Positions 39,704 through 48,614 of a stretch of DNA of 64,000 bases are shown in pieces; the stretch's first letter is position 1, and each line of letters opens with the position of its first letter. Both the position numbers and the translations under genes were made by a program. The notes beneath the pieces are model-generated. The model worked only from the letters and a program-made list of their open reading frames with translations, ran no database searches and was not told the DNA's origin. Source of the DNA: Calidifontibacter indicus (GTDB lineage: Bacteria > Actinomycetota > Actinomycetes > Actinomycetales > Dermatophilaceae); NCBI RefSeq assembly GCF_003386865.1, contig NZ_QTUA01000001.1:992001-1056000 (forward strand). The letters run 5' to 3'.

Positions 39704-40731
39704 GCACGCCTGTCCAACTCACCGACCTGCGCCGGCTCTACGGCGGGGTCGCCGCTCTCGACGGGCTCACCCTGCACATCGAGCCGAGCGAGTTCGTCGC
39801 GCTGCTCGGCCCGTCGGGTTGCGGGAAGACCACCGCGTTGCGCTGCCTTGCGGGGCTCGAAGACCCCGACTCCGGCACCATCACCGTCGGCGGCGCGGAC
39901 GTCACCCGGGTGCCGACCAACAAGCGGGACATGGGCATGGTCTTCCAGGCTTACTCGCTGTTTCCGCACATGACCGCCCGCCAGAACGTCGAGTTCGGGC
40001 TCGAACTGCGCAAGCACGACAAGTCGGCTCGTCGCGACCGGGCCGCGCAGGTGCTCGAACTCGTCGGCCTGTCGGCACACCTCGACAAGTACGCCCACCA
40101 GATGTCCGGCGGTCAGCAGCAGCGTGTCGCGCTGGCCCGGGCACTGGCGATCGAGCCGCGGGTGCTGCTGCTCGACGAGCCGTTGTCGGCGCTCGATGCG
40201 AAGGTGCGCACCCAGTTGCGTGACGAGATCCGGCGCATCCAGCTGGAGATCGGCACCACCACGCTGTTCGTCACCCACGACCAGGAGGAGGCGCTCGCGG
40301 TCGCCGACCGGGTCGGGGTGATGAACGCCGGACGGCTCGAGCAGATCGCCCCGCCGGCGCAGCTGTACTCCGAGCCGGCGAGCCCGTTCGTGGCCGATTT
40401 CGTCGGGCTCACCAACCGGCTCTCCGGCACGGCCGACGGTGCCTCGGCGCGGGTGCTCGGCGCGAGCGTGCCGCTGCTGCCGGGTTCGGCGACCGGCGAC
40501 GTGGTCGTGCTGGTGCGCCCGGAGGCGATCCGTATCGCGCTCGCCGCGGACGGCGCGGCGCAGGTGGTGTCGGCGAGCTTCCTCGGCGGCCACGGACGCG
40601 TGATCGTGCGGAACGAGCGCGAGGAACTGGTCACCGTCCAGGTCGGGAACGCCGAGGTGGAGCAGTTCCGCCCGGGCGACCGGGTGCGCCTGAGCCCGCG
40701 GGGCGATCGCGCGCTGGCGGTCGCCGCCTGA
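39700..40731 (+). CDS. ABC importer ATPase (PotA/FbpC class)
   Basis: 343 aa. Walker A LGPSGCGKTTALRC, Q-loop MVFQAYSLFPHMTARQNVEFGL, signature MSGGQQQRVALARALA, Walker B LLLDEPLSALDAK and switch His VTHDQEEALAVADR. A C-terminal TOBE-type regulatory domain (about residues 235-340) contains VLVRPEAIRIA. It completes a binding protein-permease-permease-ATPase operon with 4-base overlaps. The FbpC/PotA class covers iron and polyamine uptake. Confidence 0.93.
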   Translation: MSTPVQLTDLRRLYGGVAALDGLTLHIEPSEFVALLGPSGCGKTTALRCLAGLEDPDSGTITVGGADVTRVPTNKRDMGMVFQAYSLFPHMTARQNVEFGLELRKHDKSARRDRAAQVLELVGLSAHLDKYAHQMSGGQQQRVALARALAIEPRVLLLDEPLSALDAKVRTQLRDEIRRIQLEIGTTTLFVTHDQEEALAVADRVGVMNAGRLEQIAPPAQLYSEPASPFVADFVGLTNRLSGTADGASARVLGASVPLLPGSATGDVVVLVRPEAIRIALAADGAAQVVSASFLGGHGRVIVRNEREELVTVQVGNAEVEQFRPGDRVRLSPRGDRALAVAA

Positions 40732-40763
40732 ATTCGCGCCCGCCGGAAAAAGGAGAACGTGGG

Positions 40764-41648
40764 TCAGCTGGGGAGGGCGTACCTCTCGTCGCCGAGGGGC
40801 TCGACGAGGCCGTCCTCGATCAGCCCGGCCAGGCACCGATCCCGTTGTGCCGCATCGCTCCACACCAGGTCGAGCTGGGCGCGGGGGAGCGGGCCGTGCG
40901 CGTCACGCAGCGCCTGCAGCAGCTTGCCGCGCACCTGCCGGTCGGTGCCGGCCCATTTCTGCGACTTGCGGGCCGGGCCGTCGTACGCCGGCGCACCGGC
41001 CCGCTGCCACGCGCACGAGTCGAGCACCGGGCAGGCGCCGCAGTCGGGGTTCGTCGCGGTGCAGACCACGGCGCCGAGCTCCATCACCGCCACGTTCCAG
41101 GTGGCCGCGTCGGTGTCGTCGTCAGGGAGAACCGTTGCGGCCAAACGTGATTCGGCTGCGGTAAGGCTCGGCGCGGCGAGTGCGTCACCGGTGAACAGGC
41201 GCGCCTCGACCCGGCGGACGTTGGTGTCGACGACCACTGTCCGCACGCCGTACGCGAACGCGGCGACGGCCGCTGCGGTGTAGCTGCCGATGCCGGGGAG
41301 GGCTTGCAGCTGCACGGGATCCGAGGGCACCACGTTGTCGTGGTCGTTCGCGATGGCGGTTGCGGCGGCGTGCAGGCGCAGCGCTCGACGCGGGTAGCCG
41401 AGGCGTCCCCAGTGCCGAACGGCTTCACCCGGCGCGGCCGCCGCGAGGTCGGCGGGCGTCGGCCAGCGGTCGAGCCATTCGGCCCAGATCGGTGCGACCC
41501 GGGCCACGGGGGTCTGCTGAGCCATCACCTCCGACAGCAGCACGCCCCACGCCGTGCAGTCGGGGGTGCGCCACGGCAACGGGCGTTGCTCGCGCTCGTA
41601 CCACTCGATGATGCGGCGGTGGATCGAGGCGATCTCGTTGTCGGGCAA
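40764..41648 (-). CDS. mutY: A/G-specific adenine glycosylase
   Basis: Removes adenine mispaired with 8-oxoguanine. 294 aa. Helix-hairpin-helix LQALPGIGSYTAAAVAAFAYG, catalytic Asp region VVVDTNVRRVEARLF, VMAQQTPVARV and the [4Fe-4S] ligands C-x6-C-x2-C-x5-C in VCTATNPDCGACPVLDSCAW. The start is TTG 41648 (MPDNEIASIHRR), which is uncommon. The C-terminal MutT-like domain of longer enzymes is absent, as is common in Actinobacteria. It follows disA. Confidence 0.93.
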   Translation of the reverse strand: MPDNEIASIHRRIIEWYEREQRPLPWRTPDCTAWGVLLSEVMAQQTPVARVAPIWAEWLDRWPTPADLAAAAPGEAVRHWGRLGYPRRALRLHAAATAIANDHDNVVPSDPVQLQALPGIGSYTAAAVAAFAYGVRTVVVDTNVRRVEARLFTGDALAAPSLTAAESRLAATVLPDDDTDAATWNVAVMELGAVVCTATNPDCGACPVLDSCAWQRAGAPAYDGPARKSQKWAGTDRQVRGKLLQALRDAHGPLPRAQLDLVWSDAAQRDRCLAGLIEDGLVEPLGDERYALPS

Positions 41649-41701
41649 TGTGTTTCGGTGATCTTCCCGGGAGGGGCGTGGGGTGGCGTGTGGGGGGTGG
41701 C

Positions 41702-42778
41702 CTAGACGTAACGCTCGAGGATGCTGCTCTCGGCGAGCCGCGACATCCCCTCACGCACCGCGCGGGCCCGCGACTCACCGACACCCTCGACCGCCATCAG
41801 GTCGTCGAAGTCGGCGGCGAGCAGAGCCTGCAGGGTGCCGAAGTGATCGATGAGCCGTTCGACGATCGCGCCGGGCAGCCGCGGGATGCGCGACAGCAGG
41901 CGGTAGCCGCGCGGGTTGACCGCGCTGTCGAGGGAGTCGCCGGTGACCGAGAAACCCATCGCGCGGGCGCCGGCGGCGAGGTCGAGCAGATCGGCCGACG
42001 ACAGCGTGCCGAGGTTGTCGAGTGCCTCCTCGACCGAAAGCGGTTCGCGGGCGGCTTCGACGTAGTCACGTACGACCAGCGTGCGGTCGTCGCCGAGTCC
42101 GGTGACGAGTTCGTCGAGCTGCAGCGCCATCAGCCGTCCGTCGACGCCGAGTTCGACGACGTAGGCGGCGATCTCCTCGCTGATGCGGCGCACCATCTCC
42201 ATGCGCTGCACCACGCTGGCGACGTCGCGCACGGTCACGAGGTCTTCGATCTCCAGGGCGCTGAGCGTGCCGGCGACCTCGTCGAGACGCTCCTTGTAGC
42301 GCTCGAGCGTCTGCAACGCCTGGTTGGCGCGGGACAGGATCGCCGTGGAGTCTTCGATGACATGGCGCAGGTTGCCGACGTACAGCGCGACGATATGCAT
42401 CGACTGGCTGACCGAGACGACCGGGAAGCCGGTCTGCTTGGCAACACGTTCGGCGGTGCGGTGCCGGGTGCCCGATTCGGACGTCTCGATCGCGGCGTCG
42501 GGCAGGAGCTGGGTGGCCGCACGGATGATGCGGGTGCCGTCCCTGTCGACGACGATCGCGCCGTCCATCTTGGCCAGCTCGCGCAGGCGGGTGGCCGTGA
42601 GCTCGATGTCGATCGGGAACCCGCCGGTGCTGATCTGTTCGACGACCGGGTCGTTGCCGAGCACGATCAGAGCGCCCGTGCGCCCGCGCAGGATGCGTTC
42701 GAGGGCTTCTCGAAGGACGGTTCCCGGGGCCACGAGCGCGAGGGTGTCATGAAGGATCTCTTCGGCGGTGCGCTCCAC
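41702..42778 (-). CDS. disA: DNA integrity scanning diadenylate cyclase DisA
   Basis: 358 aa from GTG 42778; a GTG two codons earlier is also possible. Makes cyclic di-AMP while scanning DNA for branched structures. The diadenylate cyclase domain carries MDGAIVVDRDG and GTRHRTAERVAKQTG, the two catalytic motifs (DGA, RHR). A long helical spine follows, and the C-terminal helix-hairpin-helix DNA-binding domain contains RIPRLPGAIVERLIDHFG and VEGVGESRARAVREG. radA, which normally sits upstream of disA in actinobacteria, is absent and replaced by island sequence. Confidence 0.95.
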   Translation of the reverse strand: MERTAEEILHDTLALVAPGTVLREALERILRGRTGALIVLGNDPVVEQISTGGFPIDIELTATRLRELAKMDGAIVVDRDGTRIIRAATQLLPDAAIETSESGTRHRTAERVAKQTGFPVVSVSQSMHIVALYVGNLRHVIEDSTAILSRANQALQTLERYKERLDEVAGTLSALEIEDLVTVRDVASVVQRMEMVRRISEEIAAYVVELGVDGRLMALQLDELVTGLGDDRTLVVRDYVEAAREPLSVEEALDNLGTLSSADLLDLAAGARAMGFSVTGDSLDSAVNPRGYRLLSRIPRLPGAIVERLIDHFGTLQALLAADFDDLMAVEGVGESRARAVREGMSRLAESSILERYV

Positions 42779-42944
42779 CCGCACAGCGTAGGCGACGAGG
42801 GGTGCCGCGCAGGGCAGCGCGGTCGACCACGGCGTGTGTGCACCGCCGGTCCAGCGATTCTGGGACCTCATCGCCGCGACCGTCGTCGATGAGACCGGCG
42901 CCGAATTGGGTTGCCGCAGGCGACCGCGGTGCCAGACTGCCGAC

Positions 42945-43346
42945 ATGGATCGAGTCGCAGAGTTGAGGATGCATGCGATCCGTCAACAGCTCGACGGTTT
43001 CGTACGGGCAGACCTGCTGATCGAGGCTGCTGTTCGGGCTGTGGCTCTGGGGGTCGAGTCGCCCTCCCTGTACGAGCTGGCCGGACTGGCTCGCCGCGAG
43101 GAGCCAGAGGCGCAGGAGGTCTTCCGACGCGTCACCGACGAGCTGCAGACCGCGTCATCGGACCTGGCTGAGGGTCGGTGGGAGCTTGTCCACTGGTGGT
43201 GCGGTGAAATTGTCGGCGGCCGTCTGCGGCCGGAGGTCGGCGGCCGCATGATCTGGTCGGAGGGCTGGGAGAAGCTCGGCTACCCCGAGAGCTTGCGCCC
43301 AATCATCGGTTCGGTCAGCGAGTGGGAAGACTGGAGCGCCGATTGA
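42945..43346 (+). CDS. Hypothetical protein, helical
   Basis: 133 aa from ATG 42945. I do not recognise a defined family. The sequence is rich in Glu, Arg and Leu and mostly helical; WWCGEIVGGRLRPEVGGRMIW lies in the second half with paired Trp. Short acidic proteins of this sort are often found as immunity or accessory genes in mobile regions. It is divergent from disA and marks the first island gene. Confidence 0.55.
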   Translation: MDRVAELRMHAIRQQLDGFVRADLLIEAAVRAVALGVESPSLYELAGLARREEPEAQEVFRRVTDELQTASSDLAEGRWELVHWWCGEIVGGRLRPEVGGRMIWSEGWEKLGYPESLRPIIGSVSEWEDWSAD

Positions 43347-43527
43347 GGTATCGAGCGTGAAGAGTTGGAACGCGACATCGTCGCCAAAGCGAAGGCGCTA
43401 CTGGTGTCAAAGGTCGATTGAACTTTCGCCCCGTACCGCTGATTGAAAGTTCACCCCCGTTACCGTTTTGGGTGGGCCTTGAGGTAAGGCTCCTGGTCGC
43501 CGGCCCCGGCATGACTGACTGGGTCAA
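43347..43527. other. Remnant sequence between hypothetical gene and IS256
   Basis: No complete gene. A short open frame starting after 43,350 reads IEREELERDIVAKAKALLVSKVD and then stop, which looks like the end of a lost protein. It is followed by TTGAACTTTCGCCCC and an inverted copy TTGAAAGTTCACCCC. These may belong to the end of an IS21-like element, but this is tentative. The block seems to be debris from earlier insertions. Confidence 0.4.
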
Positions 43528-44934
43528 GTCCGCTGGGGTGGTGTACGAGGTTGATCCCTCGGTTGGTCGTGTTGTCAGGCTGTGAGGGCCTGTAGTTCGA
43601 GTTCGGTGGTCACCTCCTCGGTGGTGGTGTCGACGGCTTGTGCGCGGGCGAGGACGTCGAGGCCGAGGTAGCGGCGGCCTTCGGCCCACTCGTCGTGTTG
43701 CTCGGCCAGGACGGCGCCGACGAGCCGGATGATGGATGCGCGGTCGGGGAGATCCCGACCACGTCGGTGCGCCGGCGGATTTCGCGGTTGAGCCGCTCGT
43801 TCGGGTTGTTCGACCAGATCTGACGCCAGACCTCTTTCGGGAACGGCGTGAACGCCAGAATGTCCGCCTTGGCACCTTCGAGATGTTCAGCCACCGCCGG
43901 GAGCTTCTCGTGCAGGGCGTCGACGACGCGGTCGAACTGGGCGTGCACGGCCTCAGCATCGGGCTGGTCGTAGATCGAGTGCAGCAACGCCTTGACCCAC
44001 GGCCAGTTGGTCTTCGGGGTCGCGGACATCAGGTTGGCCGCGTAGTGGGTCCGGCAGCGCTGCCAACCGGCGCCCGGGCTCGTGGCCGCGATCGCAGCTA
44101 CGAGCCCGGCGTGGGCGTCAGAGGTGACGAGCTTGACCCCCGTGAGGCCGCGGGCGGTCAGATCCCTCCAGAACGCGAGCCAGCCGGCGCCGTCCTCGCT
44201 GGTGGTGACCTGACGCCGAGGATCTCGCGGTGCCCGTCAGCGTTGACACCGGTCGCGACCAGCACGTGCACCGGCACCACACGGCCACCTTCGCGGACCT
44301 TCAACACCAGCGCGTCAGCGGCGACGAACGTGAACGGCCCGGCGTCTTCGAGTCGTCGGGTGCGAAACTCTTCGACGTGCTCGTCGAGTTCCTTGGCCAT
44401 CACCGAGACCTGGGACTTCGACAGGCCGGTGATCCCGAGAGTCTGGACGAGCTTGTCCATCCGCCGCGTCGAGACGCCGAGGAGGTAGCAGGTCGCCACC
44501 ACGCTGGTCAGTGCTCGTTCGGCACGCTTCCTGCGCTCGAGCAGCCACTCCGGATACAGCGACCCGGTGCGTAGCTTGGGGACGGCGACATCCAGGGTGC
44601 CGACGCGGGTGTCGAGGTCGCGGTGGCGGTAGCCGTTGCGGGAGTTGACCCGCTCCGGGGTCCGTTCGTTGTAGCCGGCACCGCACACCGCGTCGGCCTG
44701 GGCGGACAGCAGTGCATTGACGAAGGTGGTGAGCAGGTCCCGCATCAGATCGGGGCTCGCCTGGGACAGCTGCTCGTTCAGGAAACGGGCAGGGTCGATA
44801 CTGGGTCCAGCGGTCATCAACGTGTCCTTCTTCGAGGTTGGTTGTGAGAGATCACTCGAAGGATCCACCTGGTGGCCGCGCCTACGTTGAAGGCACGCGC
44901 TCACTCAGGTCCGTCGTACACCACTCTGCTGGAC
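43528..44934 (-). mobile_element. IS256-family element with broken transposase
   Basis: About 1.4 kb. Inverted ends were found by comparing both flanks of the transposase: left GTCCGCTGGGGTGGTGTACGA at 43528-43548, and the right end, read on the opposite strand, GTCCAGCAGAGTGGTGTACGA at 44914-44934. The inner 9-11 bases are identical and the outer part has a few differences. No target duplication is visible at the flanks. The transposase inside carries two frameshifts. Confidence 0.8.
43575..44817 (-). pseudogene. IS256-family transposase, two frameshifts
   Basis: Mutator-type transposase. The intact first part (MTAGPSIDPARFLNEQL to VLVATGVNADGHREILGV) is followed near 44,210 by a one-base loss: the next frame carries VTTSEDGAGWLAFW in place of the normal continuation. 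The middle part (MSATPKTNWPWVKALLHS ... IWSNNPNERLNREIRRRTDVVGI) is shifted again near 43,758, where a base is missing in the expected GIFPDRASIIRL. The last part runs to TGA at 43575. The DDE residues are split between frames, so transposition is unlikely. Sequencing error remains possible for either shift. Confidence 0.85.
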
Positions 44935-45033
44935 TCCACTCTGCACGCGCTCACCTGCAGCGATGCAGCGACACGGCGTGCCGACCCGCCACAGCGGGAG
45001 GAGTCGGAAGATCGGATCTGGTGCGTGCGGGGT

Positions 45034-45390
45034 TCAGTGGGTGGTTTGGTTCCCTGCGCGAAGGGCGTCCAGTGGGGCGAGCGCTGTCGGAATGGCGCGG
45101 TAGTAGACCCAGGTGCCGCGGCGTTCACAGTCGATCAGCCCGGCCTCGCGTAGTTTGCGTAGGTGGTGCGACACGGTCGGCTGGGAGACCCCAACGTCCT
45201 GGATGTCGCAGACGCAGGTCTCTCCGTCGCAGTCGGCGATCCGGGAGTAGAGCCGTAGCCGGACCGGGTCGGACAAAGCCTTGAAGACCGCTGCCGCACG
45301 CTCGGCGGCGGCAACATCCAAGCCGGCTCCGGGAGCGCAGGATTGGCCGCACCCGTCGCTGATCGGGGTCTGGATGCTGGGTTCGGCCAT
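45034..45390 (-). CDS. arsR: ArsR-family arsenic-responsive repressor
   Basis: 118 aa winged-helix repressor. Metalloid-binding motif ETCVCDIQ is in helix alpha-3 (ELCVCDL in classical ArsR), then VSQPTVSHHLRKLREAGLIDCERRGTWVYY as recognition helix and wing. A further Cys pair near the N-terminus (DGCGQSCAPG) may extend the site. ATG 45390 was chosen; a GTG two codons earlier is possible. It is divergent from the ars operon, whose control region it probably occupies. A GC-rich spacer separates it from the IS256 end. Confidence 0.9.
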   Translation of the reverse strand: MAEPSIQTPISDGCGQSCAPGAGLDVAAAERAAAVFKALSDPVRLRLYSRIADCDGETCVCDIQDVGVSQPTVSHHLRKLREAGLIDCERRGTWVYYRAIPTALAPLDALRAGNQTTH

Positions 45391-45404
45391 GGTCACCTGC
45401 CCAT

Positions 45405-45425
45405 ATTGACAACTATCGATTCAAT
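45405..45425. promoter_or_regulatory. Candidate ArsR operator
   Basis: ATTGA-N11-TCAAT forms an imperfect palindrome in the 76-base region between arsR and the operon. A TTGACA overlapping its left half could be a -35 element for the plus-strand operon. ArsR/SmtB sites typically hold ATTGA/TCAAT-like half-sites, so repression at this position is plausible. Confidence 0.5.
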
Positions 45426-45466
45426 GCGCAAGGCTGGGACGCATCGACAGTCGTCTAATCAAGGGT

Positions 45467-46834
45467 GTGTCGCTGATGGTCGTTTCCTTCTCTGAGCAGC
45501 TTCCGGTCGCCGTGATCGGCGCCGGCCCGATCGGGTTGGCTGCCGCCGCCGAACTGGTCGCCAGGGATCAGGACGTTCTGGTCTTCGAGCAGGGTGGCCA
45601 CCCTGCGGCGGCGGTTCGTTCCTGGGGCCACGTGCGCCTGTTCTCACCGTGGTCGGAGTTGACTTCCCCGGCGGCCGTTGCGCTCTTGGAGCCGACGGGG
45701 TGGTCGGCACCGAACGGGAAGCGTTATCCGACCGGCAACGACTGGGTCGAGACCTATCTGGCCCCGCTCGCTGAGGTTCTGGGTGATCGGGTGCGCACCA
45801 ACTCGCGAGTGATCGGAGTGTCCCGGCTGGATCGAGACCTGTTGGTCGAGTCCGGACGCGAGGGGCAGCCGTTCGTGCTGCACGTCCAGGGCACCGATGG
45901 CGCGATCGAGCGTGTAGTGGCTCGTGCGGTGATCGACGCGACCGGGACCCTGAACCGGCCCAACCCGCTGGGCTCGGAGGGGTACCCGGTGACCGGGGAT
46001 ACTGCGCACGCCGACCGGATCCTGTACGGAATGCCGAATCCGGATGTTGTGGGAAACCCGTGCGCCGGCAAGGCGGTCGCGGTTGTGGGCTCGGGTGCTT
46101 CGGCGCTGACTTCGTTGATCGCCCTGACTTCCGACGCCGTGTACGCGCCAGGCGCACGGGTGGTCTGGGTGCTGCGCCGCGGCGTTGTGGGCAACTCCTA
46201 CGGCGGTGGTGACGCCGACGAACTGCCGGCCCGCGGCGCCCTGGGCAGCAGGGTTCGTCAAGCCGTCGAGGACGGCCGCATCGAGGTCGTCACCGGGTTC
46301 CGCACCGCGGCCGTCGAAGAGGCTGGTGATGGCCGGGTCGCGCTGGTCGGTTCGGACGGGCGCCGCGTCGAGGGCCTGGACCAGGTGGTGTGTGTCACTG
46401 GCTTCCGCCCCGACTTGTCGTTCCTGTCCGAGGTACGCCTGGACCTGGACCAGCGACTGCAGGCTCCGAGCAAGCTCGCCCCTGAGATCGACCCGAACTG
46501 GCACTCGTGTGGGTCCGTGCAGCCGCACGGGCACGACGTGCTGGCTCAGCCCGACGCGGGCCTCTACCTGGCCGGGATGAAGTCCTACGGGCGCGCCCCC
46601 TCCTTCCTGGCGATGACCGGCTTTGAGCAGGCCCGCTCCATCGCAGCCGCTCTTGCTGGGGACCTGGAGTCCGCGAACACGGTGCAGCTGTCCCTGCCGG
46701 ACACCGGTGTCTGTGGCGGCGCGGGCCTGTTCGATGGTGAAGAAGGTGGCGGCGGTGGTTGCTGCGCTCCGGCGCCGGCCGGTCCGCAGCCGATCAGCCT
46801 CGCCGGCCTCGGCCTCAGTTCGGTGACCCGGTGA
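45467..46834 (+). CDS. arsO: ArsO-like flavin-dependent monooxygenase
   Basis: 455 aa. FAD site VAVIGAGPIGLAAAAELV at the N-terminus, and a second nucleotide fold AVAVVGSGASALTSLIAL; the C-terminal part has LYLAGMKSYGRAPSFLAMTG. The C-terminal tail is Gly- and Cys-rich (GVCGG ... GGGGGCCAPAPAG), which could bind arsenic. This type of flavoprotein is encoded in many actinobacterial ars operons (ArsO). Its reaction is debated; oxidation of organic arsenicals is proposed. GTG 45467 (MSLMVVSFSEQLPVAV) precedes the FAD site by about 15 residues. Confidence 0.83.
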   Translation: MSLMVVSFSEQLPVAVIGAGPIGLAAAAELVARDQDVLVFEQGGHPAAAVRSWGHVRLFSPWSELTSPAAVALLEPTGWSAPNGKRYPTGNDWVETYLAPLAEVLGDRVRTNSRVIGVSRLDRDLLVESGREGQPFVLHVQGTDGAIERVVARAVIDATGTLNRPNPLGSEGYPVTGDTAHADRILYGMPNPDVVGNPCAGKAVAVVGSGASALTSLIALTSDAVYAPGARVVWVLRRGVVGNSYGGGDADELPARGALGSRVRQAVEDGRIEVVTGFRTAAVEEAGDGRVALVGSDGRRVEGLDQVVCVTGFRPDLSFLSEVRLDLDQRLQAPSKLAPEIDPNWHSCGSVQPHGHDVLAQPDAGLYLAGMKSYGRAPSFLAMTGFEQARSIAAALAGDLESANTVQLSLPDTGVCGGAGLFDGEEGGGGGCCAPAPAGPQPISLAGLGLSSVTR

Positions 46835-47931
46835 CCAGCACTACGCAAGCGCCCACTGTCCGCCAGGACGCGGTCGTGGGAAAGCTGTCCACACTGGACC
46901 GGTTCCTGCCGGTCTGGATCGGTGTGGCCATGGTCGCCGGGCTGCTCCTGGGCCGAGTCATCCCGGGCCTGGACACAGCGCTGAGTGCCGTTGAGGTGCA
47001 GGGCGTTTCGCTACCGATCGCCCTGGGGCTGTTGATCATGATGTATCCGGTGCTGGCCAAGGTCCGCTACGACCGCCTCGACGCCGTGACCAGCGACCGG
47101 CGACTGCTCGGCACGTCACTAGTGCTGAACTGGGTGGTCGGGCCGCTGCTGATGTTCGCCCTCGCCTGGGTGTTCCTGCCTGACCTGCCGACCTACCGGA
47201 CGGGGCTGATCATCGTGGGGCTGGCCCGCTGCATCGCGATGGTGATCATCTGGAACGACTTGGCGTGCGGAGACCGGGAGGCCGCCGCGGTGCTGGTCGC
47301 GATCAACTCGGTCTTCCAGGTCATCATGTTCGCAGTCCTGGGCTGGTTCTACCTGTCCGTGCTGCCCGGGTGGCTCGGGCTGCACCAGGAGCACCTCAAC
47401 GTCTCCCCATGGAAAATCGCCGGATCTGTGCTGGTCTTCCTTGGCATCCCCCTGTTGGCGGGGTACCTATCCCGACGCCTTGGCGAACGCGCCAAGGGCC
47501 GCACCTGGTACGAGGAGAAGTTCGTGCCGCGGATCGGACCGTGGGCCCTGTACGGGCTGCTGTTCACCATCGTGATCCTGTTCGCCCTGCAGGGCCACCA
47601 GATCACCGGGCACCCGCTGGACGTGGCGCGGATCGCGTTGCCGCTGCTGGTCTACTTCGCGCTGATGTGGGGCGGTGGGTACGGCCTGGGTCGCGCCGTC
47701 GGGCTCGGGTACGAACGCACCACCACCTTGGCGTTCACCGCTGCCGGGAACAACTTCGAACTCGCCATCGCCGTCGCGATCGCCACGTTCGGGGTCACCT
47801 CCGGTCAAGCCTTGGCCGGAGTCGTCGGCCCGCTTATCGAGGTCCCCGTCCTGGTGGGCCTGGTGTACGTCTCGCTCGCCCTGCGCAACCGGTTCACGCC
47901 CGCAAAGGAGTCGGCTCGTGTCCGAACCTGA
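46831..47931 (+). CDS. arsB: ACR3-family arsenite efflux permease
   Basis: 366 aa with ten hydrophobic segments. ACR3 hallmarks: LLIMMYPVLAKVRYD, VGLARCIAMVIIWNDLACGDRE (conserved Cys on the transport path), and TTTLAFTAAGNNFELAIAVAIATFG. Exports As(III) by proton antiport. The start is GTG 46831, overlapping the stop of the flavoprotein gene as GTGA. It directly precedes the reductase gene, whose start lies inside its last codons. Confidence 0.93.
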   Translation: MTSTTQAPTVRQDAVVGKLSTLDRFLPVWIGVAMVAGLLLGRVIPGLDTALSAVEVQGVSLPIALGLLIMMYPVLAKVRYDRLDAVTSDRRLLGTSLVLNWVVGPLLMFALAWVFLPDLPTYRTGLIIVGLARCIAMVIIWNDLACGDREAAAVLVAINSVFQVIMFAVLGWFYLSVLPGWLGLHQEHLNVSPWKIAGSVLVFLGIPLLAGYLSRRLGERAKGRTWYEEKFVPRIGPWALYGLLFTIVILFALQGHQITGHPLDVARIALPLLVYFALMWGGGYGLGRAVGLGYERTTTLAFTAAGNNFELAIAVAIATFGVTSGQALAGVVGPLIEVPVLVGLVYVSLALRNRFTPAKESARVRT

Positions 47932-48556
47932 GTCCAGCACCCCGGCTGTACGCCCACTCGACACAGCCGCCATCGCAACGGAACTGACCTATCAGTTCGA
48001 GGGCATCTTCACTCGCGAACAGATCGCCGACGCGGTCCAGCAGGCCCGTGCCGCTTTGCAGCCACAGTCGCGGATACCGACCTTCCTGCCGATCCTGGTA
48101 ACTCGGCACGCCAAGGAGCTGCTCACGGCCGCCGCGCAGGCCTCCGGCGCGATCGCCAAAACGGTGCCGGAGATCTTGTTCGTCTGTGTCCACAACGCCG
48201 GCCGCTCACAGATGGCCGCCGCGATCGCCGCCCACCTCGCCCCGGGGAAGGTGCACGTCCGCTCCGCCGGCTCCAAGCCGACCGGAGAGATCAACCCGGT
48301 CGCCATCCAGGCGTTGCGTGAGCGAGGGATCGACCTGACCAACGCCTACCCCAAGCCGTTGGACGACCGGGTCGTCCACGCTGCCGACATCATCATCACC
48401 ATGGGCTGCGGCGACACCTGCCCGGTCTATCCCGGCAAACGCTACGAGGAATGGGACGTGGCGGACCCCGCCGGGCAGCCCCTGGCCGTGGTCCGCGACA
48501 TCCGCGACGACCTGACCAGCCGGGTCAGTGCCCTCCTGCGCCAACTCAACGTCTAA
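47918..48556 (+). CDS. arsC: Arsenate reductase, LMW-phosphatase type with N-terminal helical domain
   Basis: 212 aa. Residues 1 to about 82 form a three-helix N-terminal domain (LTYQFEGIFTREQIADAVQQARAA). The LMW phosphatase-like domain follows with the P-loop FVCVHNAGRSQMA and the distal pair in MGCGDTCPVYPGKRYEEWDV. In actinobacteria this fused form is the arsenate reductase, coupled with mycothiol/mycoredoxin or thioredoxin. AAGGAG precedes GTG 47918, which overlaps the permease stop by 14 bases. Confidence 0.88.
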   Translation: MSEPESSTPAVRPLDTAAIATELTYQFEGIFTREQIADAVQQARAALQPQSRIPTFLPILVTRHAKELLTAAAQASGAIAKTVPEILFVCVHNAGRSQMAAAIAAHLAPGKVHVRSAGSKPTGEINPVAIQALRERGIDLTNAYPKPLDDRVVHAADIIITMGCGDTCPVYPGKRYEEWDVADPAGQPLAVVRDIRDDLTSRVSALLRQLNV

Positions 48557-48614
48557 GACCGCAACACCCAACGACCACACGCACCCTCACCCTTCTGACC
48601 TGGAAAGGCCAGTC

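Noticed and set aside
43347-43527. IS21-like end remnant
   Set aside because: TTGAACTTTCGCCCC and its inverted copy are suggestive, but no transposase or complete end was found; kept only as a spacer note.
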